Source: Lepas anatifera
Taxonomy: Eukaryota; Arthropoda; Thecostraca; Lepadidae
NCBI GenBank assembly: GCA_034440635.1
Contig: JAOTON010000335.1
Coordinates: 1-64,000 of the forward strand
Length of the DNA stretch: 64,000 nucleotides
Reading direction: 5' to 3'
Shown here: piece after piece, positions 24,813-35,241 of the stretch
How the letters are laid out: the number at the start of each line of letters is the position of its first letter
Numbering within the stretch: the stretch's first letter is position 1
Notes under the pieces: model-generated
Database searches by the model: none
What the model saw: the letters and a program-made list of their open reading frames with translations, nothing else
What the model was told of the DNA's origin: nothing
Program-made: the position numbers and the translations under genes

Positions 24813-25253
24813 GTGCGTTCTTTGAAATATTCCAGCCTGGAATTCCAGGGACAGTGACGTCACAGCCGTTCTTTGAAACTTTTCCCGGGATTCCACGTGG
24901 AATATTCCCGCCATTCCGCGCGGAACGGTGGGAATAGAAAAAGCAGTCCCGCTCAAGATGGCGGCGCCCATGCATGAATTTCGTAACAGTAAGTTCGTGG
25001 ACTCTGAATATTTATCTGCTTGAAAGGTCCATTATATGTTTTTGCAGGATAATCGGAACCTTTTAATAACAGCTAAATGAAGGTAAATGAAAGATTTGCG
25101 CATGCACAAGTCAAAATAAATAATAAGACTGTCGCACCTTGCCATTTACGCCGCATTCCGGCCTCGGTCAAGAACGTTCCCAGCTGGAATCCGCGGAATA
25201 TCACGACGTCACAACCCCTGGAATTCCACCTCGGAATAATTCAAAGAACGCAG
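24813..25253. mobile_element. Foldback element with CRE-like sites
   Basis: The left arm (24813-24862; GTGCGTTCTTTGAAATATTC start) and right arm (25203-25253; reverse complement starts CTGCGTTCTTTGAATTATTC) are imperfect inverted repeats of about 50 bases. Both arms contain GACGTCAC, and a further TGACGTCAC lies at 24781. Inner palindromes (CCCGGG, CCACGTGG, CCGCGG) add secondary structure. No target duplication was confirmed. Confidence 0.7.
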
Positions 25254-25406
25254 CCCAAATTCCGCTCCGGTGGATTTGTTTAAACTCGAGTTGGTCACGT
25301 GACCTGGACTTTAAACACTTTTCGGGAAAATCCAGCAAAGTAGGGACCTAGCTGAAATCAAGAGTAGACGTTATTAGAAGGCTGATGAAGAGGTTCCGAC
25401 TACTCT

Positions 25407-25794
<388 letters not shown>

Positions 25795-25898
25795 CGAAGT
25801 ACGAAATGAAATAAACTCATACGAGGTTTCCGAGAACCTCCCTAAATCCCTAACTTGTCTATTCTGCGTTCCCTTTGTTTCGATTCCCCACTCGAAGC

Positions 25899-26163
25899 CA
25901 TAGGCGGATCCAGGGGGGGCAAGGGGGGCACGTGCCCCCGATCGACCCTCGGCGCCCCCTGAAAGGTCGATGGCGCCCCCTGAAATGTCGCTTCCCACCC
26001 CCCCCAGGATGCGAAAGTCGGCGCCCACCGATAGGATTTGGCGCCCACCTGATAGCTTTTGCCGGTCATAAGTGGCGCCCCCCTGGTCGGGATGGCGCCC
26101 CCCGGTCCGGATGGCGCCCCCCGGGAAGGTGCCCCCCGATCGGCAATCCTGGATCCGCCTATG
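25899..26163. mobile_element. hAT-like MITE (265 bp) with perfect 8-bp target duplication
   Basis: CTCGAAGC lies at 25891-25898 and again at 26164-26171. The termini CATAGGCGGATCCAGG and CCTGGATCCGCCTATG are exact 16-base inverted repeats. The interior is an irregular minisatellite of ATGGCGCCCCCCGGTCGG type. No coding capacity. The GGCGGATCC terminus plus 8-bp duplication is typical of hAT-derived MITEs. Confidence 0.95.
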
Positions 26164-26169
26164 CTCGAA

Positions 26170-26465
26170 GCTTCCTCCCACTAACCGTCACAGGCTCCCA
26201 GTCTATCATTTATGGCACACAGCCACCTTAGCCTTCTCATCAAGGCACACAGGCCCAGCCTTCGCAGACAGTGCACTCAATCCATTCTTTGCACGAGAGA
26301 ACAAGTCACTCCGCAGATGAGATACCTGGTATTGCCATGCCCACTGTCTTTCTTCCCTTATGCAGCTTTTGCCTGCCTCGTCCATGTCTTTTAGATACCT
26401 TTGCTTTTGCAACCCCTTTAACTATTCTGTTTTTCAGAACCTTTTTTTAGATGAATGTTGTACGC
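26170..26465. other. No gene recognised
   Basis: Unique-looking flank of the MITE; short frames on both strands without recognisable features. Confidence 0.3.
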
Positions 26466-26466
26466 A

Positions 26467-26771
26467 AGTTCGGCTTTTGGGGTCGGAGTCTCACTAAGGT
26501 CATCAATGGACTTGTCGCGGAGACTCTAGCCCCTCCATCGGAGCGAGCAACTCCTGCAATGAAGAGTTAATTCAAAAGTCAAAGTTAAACGTCCCACAAA
26601 TTACACGGACTGCCGCCCCGCTCAGGTCACCCTCTCACCAGTCAGTTGTAAGCCGACCTACGTCGAGTAAACTATTGAGCGCCGGAGCGTCTTGGAGAAT
26701 CGATCTCAAGCCACTGCATGTTCCTGTGGAGCGGGCCGGAGTCCAACGCTCTACCAACTGGGCTACCGGGA
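26467..26771 (-). mobile_element. SINE-A, reverse orientation
   Basis: On the minus strand it begins CCCGGTAGCCCAGTTGGTAG with the tRNA-like A-box, followed by GGAGCGGGCCGGAGTCC-type sequence, the GGTGACCTGAGCGGGGC body and TGAGACTCCGACCCC. It is more diverged than the copies at 14076 and 47142. Confidence 0.88.
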
Positions 26772-26779
26772 TAGCAAAT

Positions 26780-28010
26780 GTAGGGACGACGTAAGATATC
26801 AGGTACGGAGCGTTGCAGGATTAACCATATGGAACATTTCAGGTCTAGCTCATTCATAGGCGAATCCAGGGTAAACAGCCCAGCAATAGCCCTTTCCTAA
26901 TCGGCCAAAATTGACCGATTTTTGCAAATTTTGTTTTAGAATATATTTTATGGTTGTGTCCATTTCAATTTAATTGCTTTGCGCCTCCACTACACCAGTT
27001 GGATCTGAACCCGTCTTGAGGTCATCTCCTGTTGAGTCATCAGGCCAGGTCCGGCGAACTTCCAAATAATTGTTTCAAGGTTTTAATGATTGAGCTGGGA
27101 TTCGCTTTATCGAATGAAATCACCAACCACCAAATTTTGCTGTTATGAGATGTTTTAATCTAGTGGTCTGGGTTCAGGTGCGAGGCCTTGGATTGGAAAG
27201 GTTAGAAACAAAGCGACAGATTGATGTGTGCTCTTATTCAACACATACGGTCATGTGCGTCGAAAGCAGAAGACAGGAACGGGAGGACGGATCCCCTAAC
27301 GCGCCAAGCTGTGGGGACGTCTTTCAACAAGTTTTGGGAATAGATCTAGGTTTTTATTGTCTCCCTATTACCTACCTACGTTGACCTACGTAAACTTGTT
27401 CGTGAGTTTCATGATCATTAGTTTTTTCAAAGAAAGTCAATTTAAAGTTCACGTCCCCCCGCCCCGCCATCACCAGTCCAGGGCCCATAGCCCCAGTAAC
27501 AATTCCATGGCGCTGCCCGTGGGTAAAGTTTGGACTAACCCCAAGTTTAACACATAGTTTTTTACTCTAACAAAGGACTTTATATTGCTCTGGGGAAAGA
27601 CGCCCCTTTTCCAACGGGAAAGTTGCCCATGGGGCATCTCTCCCCATTCGTTGTGGGGGCATCTTTCCCATCAGTACCCAAGCTAGATAAAACCTGAAGG
27701 GCAAAGATCATACAATGAATACACTCAAGGCAAATGCTCAGTTAATGAGTTCAATATGCCATCATTCGTAATAGGAAGTGAAACAAAGCATGCATCCAAT
27801 ATTCTTCGAGATAGCTGCAGCCTGTGTGGGCAATTTTTTCTTAGAAAAGCATCGAAACAAAGACTTACCCACCAGCTTTACGCAACTCACAGGAGGAGGA
27901 ACTGAGTTTTTGCGCAAGAAACAATCAAAACATCTGCTTTCGACCAAGGACACAGTATCATTTACCAGTGGTGGCCCGGATTGCCGGAAGAGGGGATGGG
28001 ACGTCTTACC
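26780..28010. other. No gene recognised
   Basis: Includes a patch (27590-27675) with repeated GGGCATCTxTCCC and GGAAAGACGCCCC words, possibly a small MITE. A CAGTGGCGGAACCGG start at about 28014 suggests a hAT-type terminus entering the damaged stretch that follows. Confidence 0.3.
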
Positions 28011-28027
28011 CGACAGTGGCGGAACCG

Positions 28028-28340
28028 GGGGGGGAAAAAAAAGCCCCCCCCCCCAAAAAAAAAAGGGGGGAAAAAAAACTTTTTCCCCCCCCCCCAAACC
28101 CCCCCCCCTCCCCTTTTCCCCAATTTTTTAAAAAAAAAAAGAAAAATTTTATACTTAAAAACTACAAAAAAAAAAAAGAAAAATAAAAAAAAAAAAAAAG
28201 GGTTGGGAAAAAAAAAAAAAAAAAAGCATATATTTTAAACCTTTGACCTTTTTGCTTTTTTCCTCAAACACCCAAACCGGAAAACAAAATTTAAAACAAT
28301 TTTCGTTGTGCGACGTTTTTTTTTTTTTTTTTTTTTTTTT
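28028..28340. other. Homopolymer-rich stretch, probable sequencing or assembly artefact
   Basis: The sequence consists of runs of G, A, C and T of 6 to 20 bases in succession and is unlike anything around it. A pure T run ends it near 28340. The pattern is what low-quality consensus or gap filling produces; real simple sequence is possible but less likely. Frames here (poly-Pro/Lys) should be ignored. Confidence 0.7.
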
Positions 28341-28559
28341 TGCCTCTCCCACACCGGGCAGAAAGGGCGACTTTACCCGATGTGGCATCTTACCCCACTC
28401 TCCCCTATTCAATCCAGCAGAAGTAGTCGACTGCATAGACAATGCGATTGCCCAGCGCTGCAGCTCAGTTGGGGATGCTATTTCATTTATGCGATATAAA
28501 ACCCTAGCTGAACAGAAAAGTATATATTTTGCAACAACCAGCACACTGTAACACAACGA

Positions 28560-28764
28560 GCCGTACACCATGCGTGAGCTGGCGGCAGCCATTCGTGGCC
28601 TCCACCCTGTGGCCGAGGGACCAGATTTAATACACAATGATATGTTTAAGACACTATCACAAAGCGCACTTGGGGCACTGCTGGCCTCATTCAATGTGAT
28701 GTGGGAGTCCGGCGAATTTCCACCAACTTGGCAGGAGGCTCTCCAATGTCGCACACAAGCGTGA
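28560..28764 (+). pseudogene. LINE reverse-transcriptase fragment
   Basis: The frame MRELAAAIRGLHPVAEGPDL then IHNDMFKTLSQSALGALLAS and FNVMWESGEFPPTWQEA matches the region just upstream of RT motif 1 in I/Jockey-type non-LTR retrotransposons (xAIxxLKxxxAxGPDxIxNxML ... WxxGxxPxxWxxA). The frame breaks after WQEA. It is an isolated remnant about 5 kb upstream of a second RT fragment in the same orientation. Confidence 0.8.
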
Positions 28765-28824
28765 TCACCAACATAGACATCAGAAAACTGGCGTCCGAAG
28801 CGAAGTAGCCACCTTGAAGCCATG

Positions 28825-29660
28825 CCTTATCTTCATCGGACACCCAACTGATTAAATAGCAATGTCATACTGACTGTGGAGGATGTGCTCCCAGCTTCAT
28901 GAGCTGCGCACTGCACACGACACCTGGCGCATGTCATAAAGGCACTGACGCACAAACCGAGATGGAGGCCGCACAACTGCAGCCAACGTTCATCCGTGTT
29001 GGATACGATGTCGTTTCAACACTCAAAACAGACAAAGTTCGCACAATTACGCAAGTCTCTTCATTATCGAAATCTAAATGCGTGACTCAAATCAGCAATC
29101 AATTTTATGGGTAACGTTGAGATATGGTGAGTCGTACACCGTTAACCGAATTAAAATTGCATTGATTTCACCTTTTTGATGAACATATGCTTTCTGCTTT
29201 TGTTTCCCACCTTTAACTATGATTGCAAGAGTTCATACGCTCCCGAGTCGATCAACTGCCCGTGCCCATGCACCGGTGGCCGCGCCGACGACGGCCGGGC
29301 GGCCGATTTTTGCGCGTAGTCATTCTATGGCTAATTACACATTGATAAAGTCTAGAACACAAAAGCATTATCGGCGTCACTGAACAGAGGAAATATTTCA
29401 ATCGTCCACATCAAAATATTATTTTCCATGCGGCAAATGAAACATAAAATAGAGACATGAATTAAAGAGCAAGAGCGATAGACAAGATTAAAAGCGCTAA
29501 AATATTTCCAAGGGATCACAACCCCACCTCCACCCGGCCCCAGCCAGTCGGCCAGCCGGCAGGAAGGGACACCGCAACCCGTCAATTGCGGCGCCCCCAC
29601 CGCCAGCGAGTGATGAATCCCCCACACAGACCCCCCACAGACAGCAAGGACACCACGTGA
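28825..29660. other. No gene recognised
   Basis: Short frames only; the right part (29510-29690) is GC-rich and runs into the direct repeat that starts near 29670. Confidence 0.3.
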
Positions 29661-29669
29661 CCGAAACAT

Positions 29670-30135
29670 GCCGAGCACGCCGATCGTAATGAAACAATCC
29701 ACAAAGTCACCGCAGCTGTCGCCATCCCCGAAGACCGCTGGTCAGTCTTTATACGGTATTTTAAGAAAAAAATATAGCAGGTGCTGATAGATAGCTGATG
29801 GCAGGCGGTTATAAAAGAAAACCCAGGCAGCGCTACAGCCACCTATCAGCCGACATAAATGGTGCCATACAGTTTCGCTTCGATTGGTGGTGCCATACAG
29901 TTTCGCTTCGATTGGTGGTGCCATACAGTTGCGCTTCGATTGGTGGTGCCATACAGTTTCGCTTCGATTGGTGGTGCCATACAGTTTCGCTTCGATTGGA
30001 ATTACATCCGGTCAGAGTTCCATCTTATCTATCAGGCACATAGCACACCGATCGTAATGAAACAATCCATGAAGTCACTGCAGCTGTAGCCATCCCCGAA
30101 GACCGCTGGTCAGTCTTTCTGCAGTATTTTGAGAA
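29670..30135. repeat. Direct repeat of ~95 bp enclosing a 28-bp array
   Basis: GATCGTAATGAAACAATCCA, AAGTCAC and GCCATCCCCGAAGACCGCTG-GTCAGTCTTT occur at about 29680-29768 and again at about 30050-30135. Between them lies a unit also found once, without expansion, at 32748-32900. Confidence 0.8.
29861..29999. repeat. 28-bp tandem repeat, five units
   Basis: The unit GGTGCCATACAGTTTCGCTTCGATTGGT is repeated five times with one T-to-G change in the third unit; the last unit ends in ATTGGA. Each unit carries an ATTGG (inverted CCAAT) word. The length is not a multiple of three, and the frames across it have no family resemblance. Confidence 0.97.
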
Positions 30136-30145
30136 GGAAAAAAGT

Positions 30146-30290
30146 CAGGGATGCGGAGCCGGAGCCGGAGCCGGTCGGAGCCGACCATTCTACCCGGAGC
30201 CGGAGCCGGAGCCGCCGAAACACTTTCGATCGGAGCCGGAGCCGGAGCCGTAAGAAAGGGTCTGGCTCCGGCTCCCAAAGAGCTCTAAAA
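30146..30290. mobile_element. GGAGCC-repeat element, copy 1
   Basis: Clusters of (GGAGCC)3-4 separated by short spacers, starting CAGGGATGCGGAGCCGG and ending in GGCTCCGGCTCCCAAAGAGC. The same structure occurs at 32586-32748 in reverse. The CAGGGAT terminus suggests a hAT-type MITE with internal hexamer repeats; target duplications are not convincing. Confidence 0.6.
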
Positions 30291-30518
30291 TTACCAAAAA
30301 TCAAACATGAAATGATCACATTTTACCTCGTGAGATGTCGCATGGAAACACATTTATTTGCCTGAAATATTGAATTTTCTCAGTATGTTATGTATATAGA
30401 GATTAGTGAAATATTGCAACTAGGGTGTTCCGTAGACGGGCTCACTCTCGGGCAGGGGATGCGCTCCGGCCATTTAGCATGAGCAGAAATTGGCGGCAAA
30501 TGAAAGCATTGGTGGACA

Positions 30519-30982
30519 CAGGCGGATCCATGGGGGGAAAGGAATTTTCCCCCAAACCGGCCAATTTTTGCCGATTTTTGCCGATTTTATCCAAAACCAT
30601 AGATGGTGAAACATATATAACCATATATGAGAAACATGTTTTTCACGATTTACCCCATACCGTCGGCCTGCATCCGCCCCTGTTGACAGACGCAGGGGGA
30701 GGCCATTCCGGCCATGGCCCCCCAAAGCCCTGGAAGGGGGCCAGACTATCTTTTAGCCCCCAAAGGCCGAATAATTTTTTTGGAAAAAGTGTACGTTAGG
30801 TCTGTCGAGCAATAAAATCTTTGCTCCCACCCCCCTCCCCCCAGGAGAGCTATCATGTACTCGGAGAAGTAGTTTATTCTAGGTCTGTCGAGAACCGAAA
30901 TCGCACGTCCCGTCTTACCCCCCCTCCGAAAGGGGGAGAGGCAGATTTGGGCTTGCCCCCAAAACTCGGTTCTGCATCCGCC
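30519..30982. mobile_element. Probable hAT-type MITE material
   Basis: CAGGCGGATCCATGGGG (30519) and TGCATCCGCCCCTG (ending 30682) are inverted termini. A second ending, CTGCATCCGCCCTTG, lies at 30982. The block 30790-30982 is matched in reverse at about 50640-50790 (CAAGGGCGGACGCAGACCCG, GTCTGTCGAG/CTCGACAGAC, AAGTACATGAG). Flanking octamers are only partly similar. Confidence 0.55.
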
Positions 30983-30989
30983 CTTGATT

Positions 30990-31310
30990 ATGAAAGTGTA
31001 TGGTTTTTGCTTCTTAAATTATTCTCCAAAAATTTATATATCCAAAAACCTAAGTTTCGTTGCAACTGTGCCTCAAACCTACCCATCACATCCGTTAGAA
31101 AATCAACATCCCGAATTTCCCGTCCATTCTGAATGGCGTGTTGACACGCACATGGCTGCAGTGACGTCATCAGCGACGCCGTAGCAACGGCCGGGTAAAT
31201 AGTGTTGTCATGTTTATGACGCGGGGGTGTTCTACCTAGTTTTAAAGCCTTGCTCTCCGGGATACGGATGTTATTGTTGGCTGAGAACTACGTTGGTGCA
31301 GGTGTCATGG
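30990..31310. other. No gene recognised
   Basis: AT-rich start, then a CRE-like GTGACGTCATC near 31159. Nothing else assignable. Confidence 0.3.
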
Positions 31311-31314
31311 GGAC

Positions 31315-32235
31315 GGGCTAAAAGGCCGATGAACTGTGCAGATGGACCAATACAGAATTAGCCAGAACATATAGAGAAAAACGGTTTTCACTATACAAAT
31401 CAGCGCTAAAAATAAGATACAGTTTTATTTTCAACCAAAAATTTAACCTATATAGGCAAAAATTTGACCTATACTCCAGATCATGGAGGGTTTTACTTGC
31501 AGATGAACCGTGCAGAGGGACCAATACAGCCAAAACCAGACCAAATAGAGAAAAACGGCTTTCACCATCGGAATCGGCGGCAAAAATAAGGGATACAGTT
31601 TTGCTTTCGCACACTCCGATACGCCAGTGTGACAAAATTTCACTTTTTGGGCCAATTTGTCTTGTTGAGGGACCAATACAGCCAAAACCAGGAAAGGTGG
31701 AGGAAAACGGTTTTCACCATCAGAATCACCGCCAAAAATAAGGGATACATTTTGTTTTCGTCACGCCCCTTCACGCACTTGTCTAAAAAATGCCTACATA
31801 CAAGAAATCTAAAGTTTTTAGCCTGCAGAGGAACCAATACAGCCAAAACCAGGAAAAGTAGAATAAAACGGTTTTCACCATCAGAATCAGCGGTAAAAAT
31901 TAGGGGTAAAGTTTTGTTTTCGTTACGCCCCGTCACGCACTTATCTACAAAATTGCATATACATGAAATATCGAGGTTTTTAGGTCTGCAGAGGGACTAT
32001 TACAACCAAAACCAAGAAAGGAAGAGGAAAACGGGTTTCACCATGGGAATCGGTGGCAAAAATAAGGGATATAGTTTTATTTTAAATTGCCTAGACATGA
32101 AATCTAGATGATTTTTGGTCTGCAGAGGGACCAATACAGCTCAAACCAGGGAAGGTAGAGGAAAACGAATTTCAACATGAGAATCAGCGGCAAAGAATAA
32201 GGGATACGGTTTTGTTTTCGTCACGCCCCGTAACG
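31315..32235. repeat. Satellite, six diverged units of ~137-174 bp
   Basis: The phrase GGGACCAATACAGCCAAAAC recurs with variation at about 31344, 31518, 31671, 31831, 31993 and 32129. Each is followed by GGAAAACGGTTTTCACCAT, AATCAGCGGCAAAAATAAGG and TTTTGTTTTCGTCACGCCCC. A 160-codon forward frame (31629-32111) spans three units because their periods are near multiples of three. Confidence 0.9.
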
Positions 32236-32398
32236 CGCTTATTGATGTGCTTTTCGATGTTGAACATTGTTAGCTCATCGAAATTTTTCTTTGCGGGCCG
32301 TCCAAGCTTTACTTGATCGTTGTATCTTTAATTTTTATGTGGGTTTGCGGGTGTGTCTGACCCATATTTCTGTTTGCCAGAACAGTGCAGTGCAGTTT

Positions 32399-32426
32399 GC
32401 CAACCTACACTGCAGTGTAGGTTGGC
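32399..32426. repeat. Perfect 28-bp palindrome
   Basis: GCCAACCTACACTG is followed immediately by its exact reverse complement, with no spacer. GCAGTGCAGTTTGCCA precedes it. Confidence 0.97.
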
Positions 32427-32585
32427 CCAGTTTTGAGGTTCTCTGGCCTTTGGAATCTGGTCAAGAGCGTTCGTTCATCCCGTCGCCATTTTTCATTCGT
32501 ACAAATACATAATCACTTTGTATCTGATGGACTTTCACGCCCATGAGAACGTGTCGATCACATTCGGGATAAAGGTACATTGCCA

Positions 32586-32748
32586 GAGCTGGAGCCGGAG
32601 CCAGAGCCGGTCGGAGCCGACTGTTTTTCCCGGAGCCGGAGCCGGAGCCGTTAGGACACTTGTACCCGGAGCCGGAGCCGGAGCCGAAATCATAACACCG
32701 GACCGGAGCCGGAGCCGGAGCCGTCCAAAATTTTCTTGGCTCTGTATC
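32586..32748. mobile_element. GGAGCC-repeat element, copy 2 (reverse)
   Basis: Four clusters of GGAGCCGGAGCCGGAGCC separated by 15-25 bases, ending CTTGGCTCTGTATCCCTG at 32748. Its reverse complement starts CAGGGATACAGAGCC, matching the start of the copy at 30146. Confidence 0.65.
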
Positions 32749-32900
32749 CCTGAAAAAATATAGCAAGCGGCCGCTGTTGGCAAGTGGTTATACAAAGAAC
32801 AACCGGGCAACGGTACAGCCACCAATCAGCCAACATAGATAATGCCGTACAGTTTCGTTTGGATTAGAATTACATCCGGTCAGAGGTCCATCCGATCTGT
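32748..32900. repeat. Single-unit relative of the 28-bp array locus
   Basis: AAAAAATATAGCA, GGTTATA, CAGCCACC-ATCAGCC, TGCCGTACAGTTTCGTTTGG and ATTACATCCGGTCAGAG match 29770-30020, but the 28-bp unit is present only once. No gene was recognised between here and 33515. Confidence 0.75.
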
Positions 32901-33772
32901 AAGGGTTCACTAGTAAACGCTCCTACATCAGCGTAACTCCGCCACCGACACCGTCAGGGAACACCAGGTCGCTGCAGCGTGTTCAGGTCCCGAGGAGGTC
33001 GCACGGCAACGGGGGACAGGGGTCGCACCACGGGCAGGGATGACACCTTGGGTGCTCATTTTTGATATTGATATACCTTTAACGTGAATTACTGGCCACA
33101 CTTTCAATTTTTTTGAAAAAATGGCCAAAACATCTCGAAAATTTGGAAAGTTTCGAATACAAAATGAGGTTCTCCAATTTTGGTTGTTACATGCTCAATC
33201 TAACCCCGTATCATTTGAAGCTAAGAAAGGGAAGTTAATGCCGAAAATAATCGTTGTATATCACCATGTTTTGACGAAATCGGCGATTTTCACGTTTTTC
33301 TTCAAGGTTTAACTCTGAAACCGTAATTTTGAGGAAATAAATAATCTCAGATCAGGATTCCATGCTCCTGACAACCCAATGGCCGAAATTGGAACAAAAT
33401 CCGTGACTATGCTATGAAGGGGCCTGGTTGATCTGTGCTGGAACAGTAGGCAGGTGGTTAGTGTATAGTGATACCGATTCTGAACCCGGGTAAATCTGGA
33501 TTGGACCCTTTTCACTTTAGGCCGATTTCACTTACCTCGTCATGTGCAAGCTGTTCGAAAAATTGTGAATTTAAGACTCATATGGTATTTGAAGAGCCGA
33601 GGTATCCTCAATAACAATAAGTGCGGATTTCGTAAAGGCCGCAATACGGTGGACTACTTGGTATCATTTGAGACATCAGTGCGAATTGCACTTCAAGAGA
33701 AGCGTCACCTGAGATCCGTCTTCTTTGACGCCATTGCTGCCTATGATACAATGTGCCGACATGGTATTCTTT

Positions 33773-33953
33773 AATAATTTTTGGAGCTTATCGACGCACC
33801 AACTGCCAGAGTCATATGGCGTCGCCAACTCTTTCCCTGTCGGAAGGGTTTCTCGAGAGCCAGCTTGCTCCTTGTTCAGGGAAGCCGGCGGGCCTTGAAC
33901 CCGGGTCGGCTGCGTGGCAGACAGCTACGCTGACCACTCCACTACCGCGCCCC
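33773..33953 (-). mobile_element. SINE-B inserted in the LINE RT domain
   Basis: A complete reverse-orientation SINE-B. CGACATGGTATTCTTT (33757-33772) and CGACATGGTGTTCTTT (33954-33969) are a target duplication with one difference. The RT reading frame (...MCRHGIL / HGVLLKLYQCGIRGQ) resumes across the duplication, so the LINE was already in place when the SINE entered. Confidence 0.95.
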
Positions 33954-35203
33954 CGACATGGTGTTCTTTTAAAGTTGTATCAGTGTGGTATTAGAGGCCA
34001 GATGGGGTTCTTTATTATATTTTTTTTTACTGATAGGACGTTTCCTGTCAGAGAAGGTGGTACATACTCAAACACATTTTACCAAGAAGAAGGTATTCAG
34101 CAGGGGAGCGTTTCGAGTATCTGCTTCTTCGCTCTGGCCATAAATGACGTCACACACTCTCCCAACTTCCATACAGGCATCCATGTTCGGGGATGACATA
34201 GCAATGGACAAAGGCTTCAACAATGCCGGCACTTTCCCGTCAGCTCCAGCTGGCCGTTAACTGCCTGGAACGCTGGAGTAGCAAAAATGGGTTAGGCATA
34301 CTTTTCGACTGAAAAAACACGGGTGTTAATTTCTGTCGCAAGCGCAGCGTCTGCCCGGAACCAATGGTATCGTTGCGCGGGAAAAACTATCACTTTGTAA
34401 CCGACAACAAAATTTATCGGAGTGACGTTTGATAAACGGCTGACAAACAATGCACACACTAGAAATGTTCGTGGCAAGTGTTTCAAATTTTTGAATGCCT
34501 TGAAATGTGCACCTCGTCTATCGTACGGATCTGACAGGAAAACACTTCTCACCTTTTATCGATCTCTTGTTCGTTCCAAAATTGATGACGCCTGCTTTGG
34601 ATACGATTCTGCGTTGGAATCTGCCAAACGCTGTTTAGATACGATTCACCATGGTGCACTCCGAGTGGCTACAGGTGCGTTTAGAACAATACCTCTAGCT
34701 TGTTGGTGGAAGCAAAGGAATCACCTCTCGCAATGCGACGGCGCCTGCTCGGGCAGCGTTACGCCTATAAGCTGGCTCAGTCACCGTCACACCCAACATA
34801 CAACGCAGTTTTCTCTCGGAACATGCCACGGCTGTTTGTGAACGTGCAAAGAGCACTCCCACTGGGCGTACGCGTCCAACGTTTCTCGGTCAAAAGTGGT
34901 ATCCAATGGCGTGTTATCAGTCGTAGCGAGCTTTCAGATATCCCTCCTTAGGCACTTATCTGCGGAAAAACCTACAGGACTATCGCAGGGAAAACCAAAT
35001 CCGATACGATCCCTACTGAATTTAAACACTTAGCGCTCGAACACATCGCACAGTACGCAGATCACGTGTCGTTTCGCACAGATGGACGAAAGACTGAAGT
35101 CGGAGTGTTGTGCTCTTTTGTAACGAATACAATAACAAGAAATATTTAACTTTCACATTTTGCATCGGTTTCCACCTTCGAACTCACCGAGCGGTGAGTT
35201 CAT

Positions 35204-35241
35204 ATAGAGCTTTATCCAAAGCGCTTTGGATAAAGCTCTAT
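35204..35241. repeat. Perfect 38-bp palindrome inside the LINE remnant
   Basis: ATAGAGCTTTATCCAAAGC is followed directly by its exact reverse complement. A second palindrome, GAACTCACCG-AG-CGGTGAGTTC, lies just upstream at 35180-35201. Both interrupt the expected RNase H coding sequence. Confidence 0.95.

Noticed and set aside
27762..28238. Proline/lysine-rich frames on both strands
   Set aside because: They cross the homopolymer stretch that is probably an assembly error.
29861..29999. CRISPR array
   Set aside because: Units are contiguous with no spacers, and the genome is eukaryotic; it is a simple tandem repeat.
29670..30135. Pair of LTRs of a small retroelement
   Set aside because: The ~95-bp direct repeats have no TG...CA ends, primer-binding site or flanking duplication; tandem duplication explains them.
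31315..32235. CRISPR-like or LTR structure
   Set aside because: Units are diverged head-to-tail satellite copies without unique spacers or retroelement genes.
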